From assembly GCA_004335835.1 (NCBI GenBank), contig RWJK01001932.1, positions 155,971 to 219,970 of the forward strand: a DNA stretch of 64,000 nt, given 5' to 3'. The translations under genes and the position numbers were made by a program. The stretch comes from Scenedesmus sp. ARA3. Taxonomy: Eukaryota; Chlorophyta; Chlorophyceae; Sphaeropleales; Scenedesmaceae. The notes below the pieces were generated by a model. It ran no database searches and was not told the origin of the DNA. It saw only the letters and a list, made by a program, of their open reading frames with translations. Shown piece after piece: positions 24,418 to 35,033 of this stretch; the first letter of the stretch is position 1, and the number at the start of each line of letters is the position of its first letter.

Positions 24418-26391
24418 GCAGCGCCTCCCTCCCCTCCTTCTGGTGCTGGTGCTGGTGCTGCCTCTGCCTGCAGGCGCAGCTGCTGCTGCCGCCGCCAGTA
24501 CTCCACAATGTCGATCGCTGGCATTGCCCTCGCAGGCCGCGCCTGCAGGATTGTGGCGGTTGCGTCCCATTCATCTTCTTCTCCGGCAGCAGCAGCAGCA
24601 GCCATGGCTGCTGTTTCGGCTGAGCTGCCACCCTCAGCCGGGCGAGCCCCAGCGACCTGCAGCGTGCCATCAGCAGCACCGCGAGTGTCCTCCACATTGG
24701 CTGCTGGCTTGAGGCCATGAGGGGGCTCCAGTGGGCTGCGCTCCGCTGCAGTGACGGCAGCGCAGGTCATGGCAGCCTCGAGTGACTGCACACCATGCAG
24801 CTCAAGGCTGTAGCCTGCAGTCAGCAGCAGCAGCAGCAGCGGTGGCGGCAGCAGCGGCAGCAGCAGCAGGGGAGGGTCCGTGGCAATTTCAGTGCGGAAG
24901 ACACCAAACCGCTGCTGCGATGCAGTTGAAATGCAATGATCGGATTTGCAGCATAACTGGCACATTTACCACTGCATGATGCATGAAACTGCCTTTTCAC
25001 AGCTGATGGCCACAGTTGATGGTCACAGCTGCGTGTCACTTGCCACAGTGAGGACTATCAGATATGCTGGTGCAGCTCGGCTGCTGGCATCACAACGTGC
25101 CACATGTTCAGAGCAATTGTCACTTCAATCACTTTGTGCAGCTCTGCCATCATGGATGTCCATGGCACGAGCATGGCGTCAGGCATATTACTTCCCGCAA
25201 CCAAAGCATGGGTTGTGCTGCAGCATGTGCGAAAGCGCCCTGGCACGCAAATTGCCTCGATATGGTGCAAAGAGCGCAGTGTCACTGGCCTGTGGGGCTC
25301 TTGCAGAAGAAGCGCACGTCCATGGCGTCAGAGAAGGGCTGCCCCGTGATGACCTCCACCTGCCTGCCAAAGCGGCGCAGGCCCTCCGCGGTGGGCTGCA
25401 CAGTCAGCCTGCGCAGCAGGCCGCGACAGTGATACAAATTATGGCAGCAGCACGGCACGGTCAGGCAAAGCCAGTGGGTAGCTGCACATGGGCCTGCGCT
25501 GCTGGCGGGCGGCAGCGTGTGCTTCCAGGTGCAGGGCGGTTCAACAAGGTGCGCATGCACATGCCAGAAGCCTGCCGGCTGACTCAAAGCAAGTGAACAT
25601 GCATGCACAACAGCAACATTTCAGGATGTTGTGCTCCAGCAGCTGGATGTCGCAGCTGGTTTCCAGGGGGATCACTGTATCAACCCCTGTGTTGTTCAAG
25701 GTGTAGGCATCCAGGCCAACTGTGGCACCAGCACAGCGTCTTCCTTAAAGCCTGTGGGTCTGATCCTACACGCCATAAACAACACGCCAAACTGCCAGGG
25801 GCGGTCGCTAGCAGCAGCTCGACAATTATTCACTCCCCACCGTGCACATTCAACACTGTAGGTCGCACATGCTCTACAAGCCAGCAACATGCTGTACAGC
25901 GCCACCAGCTGAGCTAGCTAGGTTCACCTGTACTCCTGGCCCCCAAACACCACTGCCACCACCGGCAGGGCGCTGATGGGGCTGATCTTGTCTAGGCTGC
26001 CACGCAGCACAGGCTGCCAGGCTGGCAGGGCACTCAGGCAGAAGCGGCACTGCACCTCATCCCTGCAGGCAGCAGCAGCAGCAGACAGCGGGCAATATGG
26101 TGCACCACAACGCCTTCATGAGTGTGGCAAGCAGTGCACAATCTGTTGAACAGGCACAGGTCAACCTCTACGCCTTCCAGCAGTGCCGGGCGCAATGGTG
26201 CCTTACCTTGTTCCTGCCTTTGCCAACTGCCAAGCTGCCAGGCAAAGCTCGTGTGACCTCATGCAAGCACACTTGCAGGGCTGGGCCAGGCTGCTTCCCT
26301 CCAGGCAAGTCCAACACACGCTGCTGTCATCTGTGCTTGGCAGAGGCGGTGCCCCTGCTGCAGCTGCAGCTGCTGCCATTGCTGCTGCCAT
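24255..26391 (-). CDS. RING-CH (RINGv) zinc-finger protein, probable E3 ligase; exon structure partly unresolved
   Basis: Supported minus-strand exons are 26391-26207 and 26062-25928, which join in phase. Further coding blocks start at 25739, 25408 (to a TGA at 25282) and 24814 (to 24255). The first two exons form a RINGv pattern: CWTC (C26, C29), CKC (C39, C41), HELC (H47, C50) and CRFC (C67, C70). This C4HC3 arrangement is typical of MARCH-type ubiquitin ligases. The next blocks carry protein-like sequences that I do not recognise (LDAYTLNNTGVDTVIPLETS and LRRFGRQVEVITGQPFSDAM). The last block is acidic and Ala-rich and contains a 17-residue poly-Ala run encoded by a GCT repeat. Phases between the third, fourth and fifth blocks do not match with standard splice sites, so missing exons are possible, and the last block could belong to a separate transcript. 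No transmembrane segment typical of MARCH proteins is visible. Confidence 0.55.
24363..24416. repeat. (AGC)n tract encoding poly-Ala
   Basis: This is a pure AGC/GCT triplet run of about 18 units inside the last coding block of the RINGv gene. It is read as Ala on the minus strand. Confidence 0.9.
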
Positions 26392-27869
26392 TGATGCACG
26401 ATTTAGCAGTAAAAGCAGTTTTTGATGTAGTAACGTGCTGGGATTGCCGTCTGCTGCGTTGCTGCTGTAAGCGGGCCTTGCCAAGTGTTTAGGTTACAGC
26501 GATTGGCCACCGCACACGCATGTACGAGACCTGGAAAACTTTCAGCAAAACTTCGGAAGAACCAACAAGTCATACATTCCCGTTCGACAACCCTGGGCGC
26601 TGTTCATTTTGTCGGTGGTGAGGTTGCCGCCAATCTCGTACGGAACGACAGGGCCCTCGGGTGGACGAACACGCATACATGGAATGGTCAAACTTCCGCA
26701 TACAGGATTTTCGTGCCAATGACACCCGAACTTGTAAGACAGACAAGCATTCCGTTTTGTTGGAACGACATGCCATCTGAGCGATTGCCGCAGAAGTTAA
26801 TCAATATACATCCCAAACCATGGCTGGCAACAACAGGCCAGCAGAACAAGCTACCACACTGGATAGGCAGCTAAGGAAGGCTGCTTATTGCCTCGAACCT
26901 GTCCATTGTATTCAATTTGAACAACTGCGGCCTGTGCCCAGTGCCAGGCTATAGCCGATGCACCAGTACACATTGACAACAGACGCGCAGTGCGCCAGCA
27001 TCCAACGCGCGTCAGCATTCATGATCATGACCAGTCAAACAATCCCGCATAACACCAGGCAGCCGCAATCGCCCCACTTTTACAGTGTGCTGAAGCAAGC
27101 TAGCCATTCATTAAGACTTGAACAAAACACGGCCGATACTCAAGTTGCTGGACAACACCAAGCGCCACGGCAGCATCATTACTGACAGCTGCAGCAGCAC
27201 GACAGCAGTGCCGCAGGCAAGCATTCACACTAATTGCTCTGACAACTGCAGGACCCTGGGGCACCCTGCTTACAAGCAAAACAAAGTCAGCCAACAATGC
27301 TTGAAAGCCATATGTACCATGCCAAATTAAGACAGAGCCTGGCAGCAATGTGTGCCAATAGGGTTCAGACGTGGCAGGCACAAGCAGCTTGCTGCTTCAA
27401 ACTGCCCTTGAATCCGCGGACAGGAGCCCCCGACAGGTCACAGGACACTTGCCATGCATGCAAGAACAATAGCAGAATATGATATGGAGAGCACTGCATC
27501 AGCGGTGCACAACGCAGGCTTCTGCCCAGCCAGCAGCTGCAACAAGTGTGCAGCACCCGCCCAGCCCCATATAAGCATGCATGCGGCTTGATCCGCTCTC
27601 CAGGGGCTGCAGCTGCTGCACATAGCTGCACGCAGGTCTGCTTGCAACGCCCAACGCTTGTCCACACAATCTTCGGCTCCTTCGCCAGCTATGTAACACA
27701 GGCAAGTGCCCATCCTCACAAAACCCCACAGGCAAGAAACAAACCACCTCACAGCAGCAGCGCTGCATTGCCGCCTTGCAAGCAGCAGCAGCCAGCAAGC
27801 AGCACCCCATGCCGCCGTCTAAGCCCCAGCACTGCCCCGCCCACGCTTCACTCTGCAACCCCGGCACGC
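26392..27869. other. Intergenic region between the RINGv gene and the chromatin remodeler
   Basis: No coding exon was found. TTACA at 27080-27084 is a possible minus-strand poly(A) signal about 790 bases after the remodeler stop. The part near 26.5-26.8 kb is less triplet-rich and probably holds the RINGv promoter and 5' UTR. Confidence 0.5.
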
Positions 27870-29394
27870 CTACACAGCACCCGGCTGCTGCTGCTGCTGG
27901 TAGCCAGCCTGCACGCCCTGCTGCCCATACCCAGCCTCACCGCCCCCAGCATCACCCCCGTCCTCTTCCTGGTACTCAGCCGCCTCCTGCTCCTGCTCCT
28001 CATCATGCCCTGCCAGCAGCGCCGCAAGGATCTCTCCCATGTGCTTGCTCTCAGCAGAGCCCACCGCAGGCCCGTCGCCGCGCCCGCCGCGGCCCCTGCC
28101 CCTGCCGCGGCCCCTGCCGCCGCCTCCCTCAGTGGTCACAGTCACGCCCTCCAGCACCTCCTTGTCCAGGCGCAGCTTGCGCTGCGCGATCTGGTGGATG
28201 TTGTTGTCCACGGTGCCTGCCAGCACCATGCGGTGCACCGTCACGGGCCGCGTCTGGCCCAGGCGGTGGCAGCGGTCCTCAGCCTGGCGGTCCACCTGCG
28301 CAGCAGCAGCAGCAGCAGCGCAGCAGCGGCAGCAGCAAGGATGAGCGGAGTTCCAACAGCCTGCACACAGACCGTGCTAATAGCTGCGCAGGCGGCGCTG
28401 CAAGGCATCGTACACAGTGCCATGCACACAAATCAACAGCAGATGCACACACACGTGTGCCCCACGTCGCCATGCAAACCTCCCGCCCCTTCACGGCATG
28501 CAAACCAGCAACACTCTTTTCGGACTTCTTCCGTTATGTACAGCTGCCCACCTGCGGGTTGAAGTCCACGTCGTGCAGGATGACCGTGTCTGCGCCCGTC
28601 AGGTTGAGGCCCTGGCCGCCGGCGCGCGTGGACAGCAGAAAGGCAAAAACGCCGCCGTCCGGGTCGTTGAAGGAATCCACGATGGACAGGCGGTCAGCCA
28701 CCTGGTGGCAGCAGCAGCAGCAGCGGCGGCGGCGGCAGCAGCAGCACACGAAGGGAGGTTGCAGCAACCACTACGGAAGCAATGCATGCATCAGACACTC
28801 ACTTCCAACCAGAAGCGCACACATTGCAGCACCTGCCGCCTTCCCGCCTGCAGCCCCCAAAGCCCCATCACCATAACCAACAGCCCACCACAACCAACAG
28901 CCCACACACTGCGCCGTCCAGGCAGGTCGACCGCCGCCAAAACCAACATCACAACAACAACACCCCACTCACCGCGGTGCTGCCGTCCAGGCGCACGTAG
29001 GTCAGCCCGCGCTCGTGCAGGAACCACTCCAGGATGTCCAGCACGGTGGTCCACTGGCTGAAGATGAGCGGCCTGCTGCCTGCTGCCCTCAGGTCGTTGA
29101 GCAGCTTGTCCAGCGCCACCAGCTTGCCGCTGGCCATGAGGCAGGTGGGCGGCAGCAGGTGCTGGCCCAGCAGCGCGGGGTAGGTGTGGCAGAAGTTGTG
29201 CAGCTGGAAGTCGTTGTAGCCTGCGGGAGTGTGTGGACAAATGGGGGAGGGTGGGAGGGGAAATTGGGTTAAGGTGAGTGGAGGGACAAGGCAGGAGGCG
29301 TTACAGGGTGAGATGCAGCAATGAGCAGTCAGCAAGTGGCAGCTGAGGAGACGCTGCAGGCAAGGCTTGCACGAGGGTGTACTGTAGTGATTCT

Positions 29395-29438
<44 letters not shown>

Positions 29439-32400
29439 TCCGATCTAGAGTAGCAGGGATGGCGCAACTGCTGTGAGTGTGCAAGCTACCATCATGACGG
29501 CAAACCACGCGCCAGCACTTGCTGCAACTGCCAGGACAGCAGCAGCAACACAGCAGCAGCAGCAGCAGCAGGGCGCACCTGAGATCTCCTGCAGCACGCG
29601 CGGCACGGTGCAGTTGCCGCCGAAGAGCTTGTTGGCGCTGGCCACCTCTGCAATCTCCTTGACCTTGTCGTCATTGAAGTGGTGCCGCACCAGCAGCGGG
29701 TGCTGGCAGATCTTGCGCAGGTGCGTGAAGATGTTGTTAATGCGCTGGCTGCCCAGCTTGCTGACCATCTGCGCGGCGTCGTCCTTGTTCTTGATGGCCA
29801 GCGGCATGCGGCGCGCGCTGCTGGCCACAGAGCCCTCGCGGTTGCTGCCGCTGCCGTTGGGGCCTGCGGCAGCGGGGAGAAGCCGGGGAACGGAGGTAGC
29901 AGCAGCAGCAGGGCAGCCACTTCAGCACGGCCGCTACACATCGCTAACAGCGAAACACATGACATCAAGCACAGCACACATGCAATAATAGCTCAAGGTT
30001 TCCGTGATGCCTCTGCATCCTGCGGCTCAGCTGCCTTGCGTCACCCCAACACAGCTGCACAGCAGCAGCGCAACAAGCAGCGCACACCACACAGCAATCC
30101 ACCACCTGCCATCAACCGTACCCCTGCATCCCCCCAAAACACGCACCGCTGGTGCCGGCCGTGTCTGCCTGGTCGCCTGGCCCCGGCGTCGCCTCGCTGC
30201 CGGCCCTGCTGCCCGGCCCTGACAGCGTAGACATGGCCTGTGTGCCGCCCTCACTCATGCTTGGCCCGCTGCTCATGCCCAGCCCCTCAAGCCCCAGGCC
30301 ATCCATAATGCCAATCGCCGGCTCCTCGTTCGGCTTCTTCTTGGCAGGCCTGCCGCGCTTGCGCTTCGTGATGGGGATGGGCGCCAGCTCGCCACCCTGC
30401 TCGTTGAAGTACTTGGTGTTGAGGTTGCGCGCGCGCGCGTTGCGGCCCGCCGCGCTGCCGGCGGCCGCGTTGGGCAGGTTGGCGGCCTCTACCGCTGCCA
30501 TGACCTCGTCGCGCACCTTCTGCACGGCGGCCTTGTACAGCGAGCTCTGCTCGGGCGTCATGGCCACCTACGGAGCCACGGCAGCAGCAGCAGCAGCAGC
30601 AGCAGCGGCAGAGGATTTGCTGTCGAGTTCAGCAATCACATCCCTTGCCTCAGCTGGCCGATGAGGTGCACATGCGTGCACGCATACAAAGGTACAGCGT
30701 GGCGGATAAAGGCGTGTGCAGCACCTCTGCCCTTCCTGCGCCATTGCGTGGATTTTGATCCGCCCTCAAGCTGCAGGCAGCAGCAGCAGCAGCAGCAGCA
30801 CGCGCCGCCCACCTCGTGCATCTTGTGGCTCTTGGTGACCATCTGCTCCGCCAGCTCGCTCTTCAGGCGGCGCAGCACAAAGGGCGCCAGCAGGCCGCGC
30901 ATGCGCTGGATGAGGCGCTGCTCCGCCAGCGCGTCGTTGTTGGCGCGCTGCAGCAGCTCCTCTGCNNNNNNNNNNNNNNNNNNNNNNNNNNGGGGGGGGG
31001 CATGCGCACGTGAAGCGGCAGGCAAACAGGGGCGGGCAGCAGCAGCAGCACACAACGTTGTAACCAACCACATCACACATGCCCGAGTGAAAAGGAGCCA
31101 CGGAACCCGCACACCCAGCAGACAGGTGTGTGCCTTGCAGGTAGCACAGCCTCAGGAACCTGACGCAGGATAATGCAGCAGCATCCAGCGCCAGGCAGCA
31201 CTGCCAGCAGCAGCAGTAAGCCACTCACCGAAGCCTCCCTCCGCAGAATCGTCCGCCTCCTTGAACAGCGTGGGCAGCAGGAAGCTCAGCAGGTTGTGCA
31301 GCTCCCCAAGGTCGTTCTGCAGCGGAGTGCCCGTCAGCATCACGCGCCCGCGGCAGCCCGCAGCCAGCTTGCGCAGGCGCCTGCTGCGCTGGCTGGCCGC
31401 ATTCTTGAGCGCGTGCGCCTCGTCCAGCAGCATCTGGCTCCACTTCCACTTGCGCAGGAACGCGCGGTCAGCGCTGCGGGCGGAGGGAAGGGGTGTGTGG
31501 CAGCGCAGCCAGGCATGTGAGCGGGCAGCTGACACAGGCACGAGTGCTGCAAGCTGTGTGCCAGGGAGCACTGGGGGCGATAATGGGCAGCAACTGGCAG
31601 CAACAGTGCGCACACCATGCGCGACACGGCACGGGCCCAGCAGTAGCTGCACTCGCACTACAACAGCCAGCTCGCACTACAACAGCCAGCACACACAAGA
31701 GCAGGAGTCACCAACTCATCACTGTTGTGGGCGCTGCAGCAGTGACTGCTCACGCGAGCGCGCAGGCCCCGCCACTGCACATAACACCGGGATGCGCGCA
31801 CCTGTTGCTGGCGCCCACGCGCTCGAACAGCGTGTAGGTGGTGAGCATCACGTCAAACGCGCCCTTGCCGGAAGCAGCATCAGCCAGGTCCTCATAGCCG
31901 TGGTCGTGGAAGGGCTGCTCGCCAAACTCCTCCTGCGCGTAGCGGTTGTCGTCCTCGTCCTCTGCAGACAACACAGCGCGCCGATGCGCAGGGCGCGGCA
32001 CACTGTCAGCAACAGCTCTGACTTCCTGCTGCAGCACACCTAAACAAATATTTGATTATATTTGTTGATTCTGAAAGCTGCTGCTGCTGCGGCGGCGCGT
32101 GCTCAGCCATTGCATCGTGCCGGCAGCTCACCGGATGAGCCGCTCTCCTCGGCTGTGTCTGCCACCTCGCCAGGCCTGATCCAGCCTGGGGGCGGCTCAG
32201 CAAGCGTGCCCTTGTCCAGCTCAGCAGCCACCTGCAGCAGCAGCAGCAGCAGCAGCAGCAAACCCAACGATCAGCCCGTGTGATTGCGCGAAGCCTGCCA
32301 CCACTGCCCTTGTAACCACTGATATCAGCGGAGCCACGTGCAACGCAGCCCCCCCACCCTTAGCCACCACCGCCACAGCTGCTCATCATCAGTACGGAGC

Positions 32401-35033
32401 GCGCTTGCAGACAAACACACTCTGCCCCATCCCAATAGTGCTCAGCTGCGTTCGTCAGCGCATACCGCACATACCAACGCAACCGCGGCCCAGCCTAGGT
32501 CAGCATCCACCAGCGTATCGCCACCCATCCACGCCCCACGCGTACTCACATCGTAGCGCCACTTCTCCAGTTGGTTGCGCACCATCTCCTTGTGCGCACC
32601 GTGGTACGTGACCACGCGCAGCCGCGGGCACCATAGCGCCAGCTCACGCTCCCAGTTCTCCAGCAGCGACGCAGGCGCCACCACCAGGTGCGGGCCCCTG
32701 GCAGCAGCAAAAGCAGCAGCAGCGCAAACGGTTGATGGACAGGGACAACCGCACTCTTTGTGAGCAAAAGCCGCGCAGGCGCAACCGAAGCAGCTGGACT
32801 AGCATGCAGAGCTGCAGGGCAGCCCACCCGGGTGACTTTGTAATCATCGCCAATAAGTGACATGCTGACGTGGCGCACAGTGAGCCGCCGTAGTAACACA
32901 TGCTGGGGGCGCAGACCTACATGGCTGTCATCACATCACGCGGCCACACGCTGCCACCTGATGCCGAACTGATCCTGGCTGGTGCTGGGTGCGGGCTTCA
33001 AACCCGTAGCGGCCGGGAGGCCGAGTGGTTCGATTCCACCTGATCGGCGGGCTTTTGCTGTTGCTGCTGCTGCGAAACCCCAATCACCACCTAGCATTCT
33101 TCAGCAAACCCACACACATGTCTGCCCGTAGGATGCAACCATACACTCTCAATGCACACACCAAGGGCCTGAACATAACACATGCAGCTGCAGCACCCAG
33201 CCCTGCCAAGCATAGCCCGCCACCGCCCCGCTCACATGTCGTTCTCAAACTCCGACAGCAGCCCCAGGAAGCAGATCGCCTGCGCCGTCTTGCCCAGGCC
33301 CATCTCGTCCGCCAAGATGGCGCCGCCCACCTGCTGCCGGTACAGCAGCAGCAGGAAGTTGATGCCCACCAGCTGGTAGGGCTTCAGGTGGTCAGCCAGT
33401 GCGCTGCAGGCTGCCTCCAGGCGCGGGCCGCGCTCAACGAGCTTAAGCGAATTGCCAGACAGGCCGTCGTGGCCGGCCGCGTCGATGACCTGGTCGCCCT
33501 CGCCGCCCAGCGCTTTGCGCAGGTTGGCGGAGATCTGCGTGCGTGAGTGTGGAGCCACAGTGTGCATTTGCGTCAGTGGCAGAAGAGGGAGAGCAGGGGC
33601 AAGAGAGGGTGCTGAGCAGTGCAGTAGAGGCTGCTGCGTTGCACACAGCGTGACAAGGCGCGTGCGACACACCCACCCCAGCAATCGCACCATTGTGTCC
33701 ATCTGCTGCGCCTGGGTGCTGTTCCATCAACAATGCACAAAATTTTGTGCGGGTCAGGCCCAGCACGCGCTGCGCTCAATGCTGCAGCGCCACCCTTGAA
33801 GACGCCCTGCTGCTCCTACCGCATGCCATGATCAGCGCTCGACTCCACTCCCCAAATTCAAAAACCCATGCAGTTGTATAACCCATTCGGTTCAACCACC
33901 ACCCCACTCACCGCCTCGCACTTGCTCAGCAGCTGGTCTGGGTCATCGTCCTGGTCAGCCTTGTTGAGGCTGCCGCTGGAGCCGGGCCTTGCCCCACCCA
34001 GCGGGTAGCGCTGGTAGAAGCTGTTGGCTGCTGCTGCTACTGGCGCCTGGCCGCCGCTGCCCGCGCTGAGGCTGCCATAGTTGCCCAGCGCTGCGCCGCG
34101 CGTGACCATGCCGTGAGAGGCTTGCGGCGCTGCGCCGCCACCGCCGCCCTGGAACTTGGCGCGCACGAGCTGCTCCAGATATCCTGCGTGCTTGTGGCCT
34201 GTGGTGAGGCGCGCAGGGCCCTGCTGCGCGCTGCTGCTGTTGAGCGGCGGGCGGCCGCCGGCGCCGTACGTGCCGCCGTACCCCCTGTCCAGGCGCTGCA
34301 GGCGCATGCCGTTGTTCTGCTGCATTGCGCCGGCGCCGTAGCCACCCTGCGGCGGCATCAGCATGTTCTGCTGCAGGCTGTTGATGGGCACGTCGCCATA
34401 CTCTGCGCCGGGCATGAGCCCCTGCTGCTGCTGCATCTGCTGCTGCCGCGCCTGCTCGTACACCTGGCTGAGGTCTGTGCCCTCCACCATGCGGTTGCCG
34501 CCGCCGTTGCTGCCGCCTGCATTCCAGTTGGCCTGGCCCAGCGCTTGCAGCTGGTTGCTGCTGCCGGACGTGTGTGGTGCAGGGCCTCCTGCAAGCAGGT
34601 CCTCCATGCTGCCTCCTGGCGTGGCTCCCGCGCTGCCGTCGTGCATGCGCTGCCGCTTCATGTTGCGGAATGCAGCATCTGGATCGTCCACGGCGCCCGC
34701 CGCAGCAGCGGCAGGATCGCCGCCTGTGAGCCCCGCCATGTGCGCGAGTGCAGCTGCCTGGCTGCTGTCTACGTTGCCCCAGTTCAGGACAGGCTGTTGC
34801 ATGGCAGACTGCTGCGGCATACCCCCAGGCATGCCGTATGCTGCTGCTGCCGCGGCTGCTGCTGCTGCCGCTGCACCATCCCCTGATCCCCTGTTATACT
34901 GAAACTGAGAGACAAGATCACCAAAAGGGTTCTGCTGCTGCATGCCATCTCCTGCGGCCTGGCCTGCGGCCGCTGCTAGGAGTTGGTTGACAGGCACAGA
35001 GCCGGGCTGCTCATCGTCAATGATACCCTCCAT
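27870..35033 (-). CDS. SMARCAD1/Fun30/CHR19-type SNF2 chromatin-remodeling ATPase
   Basis: This is a nuclear ATP-dependent remodeler related to plant CHR19 and animal SMARCAD1. Twelve minus-strand exons agree in phase: 35033-33912, 33534-33236, 32697-32550, 32231-32132, 31961-31802, 31473-31229, 30961-30813, 30567-30147, 29863-29579, 29220-28973, 28701-28552 and 28295-27870, giving 1,250 residues. Helicase motifs run in order: DEMGLGKT (450-457), DEAH (627-630), [57 protein letters not shown] and [12 protein letters not shown] (1112-1123). Family-specific signs are [15 protein letters not shown] before motif I and [12 protein letters not shown] near the end. The first 374 residues are Gln/Gly/Ala-rich and unlike known domains. 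Exon 8 inserts an AT-hook-like [11 protein letters not shown], and a Gly-Arg repeat lies near the C-terminus. The acceptor of exon 7 abuts an assembly gap. A tRNA gene lies antisense in intron 2. Confidence 0.93.
29395..29436. repeat. (CAG)14 intronic microsatellite
   Basis: Fourteen CAG units lie in the intron between remodeler exons 9 and 10. They read as CTG on the transcribed minus strand. Confidence 0.9.
30966..30991. other. Assembly gap (26 N)
   Basis: Twenty-six N bases are followed by a run of nine G. The gap lies in the intron just upstream of remodeler exon 7, whose acceptor (minus-strand gcag) borders it. The gap does not interrupt coding sequence if the splice model is right. Confidence 0.99.
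32963..33049 (+). tRNA. Selenocysteine tRNA, tRNA-Sec (anticodon TCA)
   Basis: The 87-base sequence folds as a eukaryotic tRNA-Sec. It has a 9-bp acceptor stem (32963-32971 with 33040-33048), a long 6-bp D stem CCTGGC/GCTGGG closing a TGGT loop, an anticodon loop CTTCAAA with anticodon TCA at 32998-33000, and a variable arm GGCC-GGGA-GGCC at 33011-33022. The T arm has only 4 bp (GTGG/CCAC) and loop TTCGATT. The 9+4 acceptor/T geometry and 6-bp D stem separate tRNA-Sec from tRNA-Ser and suppressor tRNAs. GGTTCGATTCC matches the B box. A T-T mismatch at acceptor pair 8 matches the U-U mismatch of animal tRNA-Sec; an A-A mismatch at pair 6 is unusual. The gene would insert selenocysteine at UGA codons. 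It lies antisense within intron 2 of the chromatin remodeler. Family recognition is strong; expression is untested. Confidence 0.93.
33053..33056 (+). terminator. Pol III terminator (TTTT) of tRNA-Sec
   Basis: A TTTT run begins four bases after the discriminator base of the tRNA, as expected for RNA polymerase III termination. Confidence 0.75.

Noticed and set aside
27546..28876. Two long plus-strand frames of 338 and 366 residues
   Set aside because: They are antisense to remodeler exons that carry clear helicase motifs; composition is Pro/Gln/Ala artefact of GC-rich sequence.
34113..34902. Plus-strand frames of 257 and 179 residues
   Set aside because: They are antisense to the first remodeler exon and have no domain character of their own.
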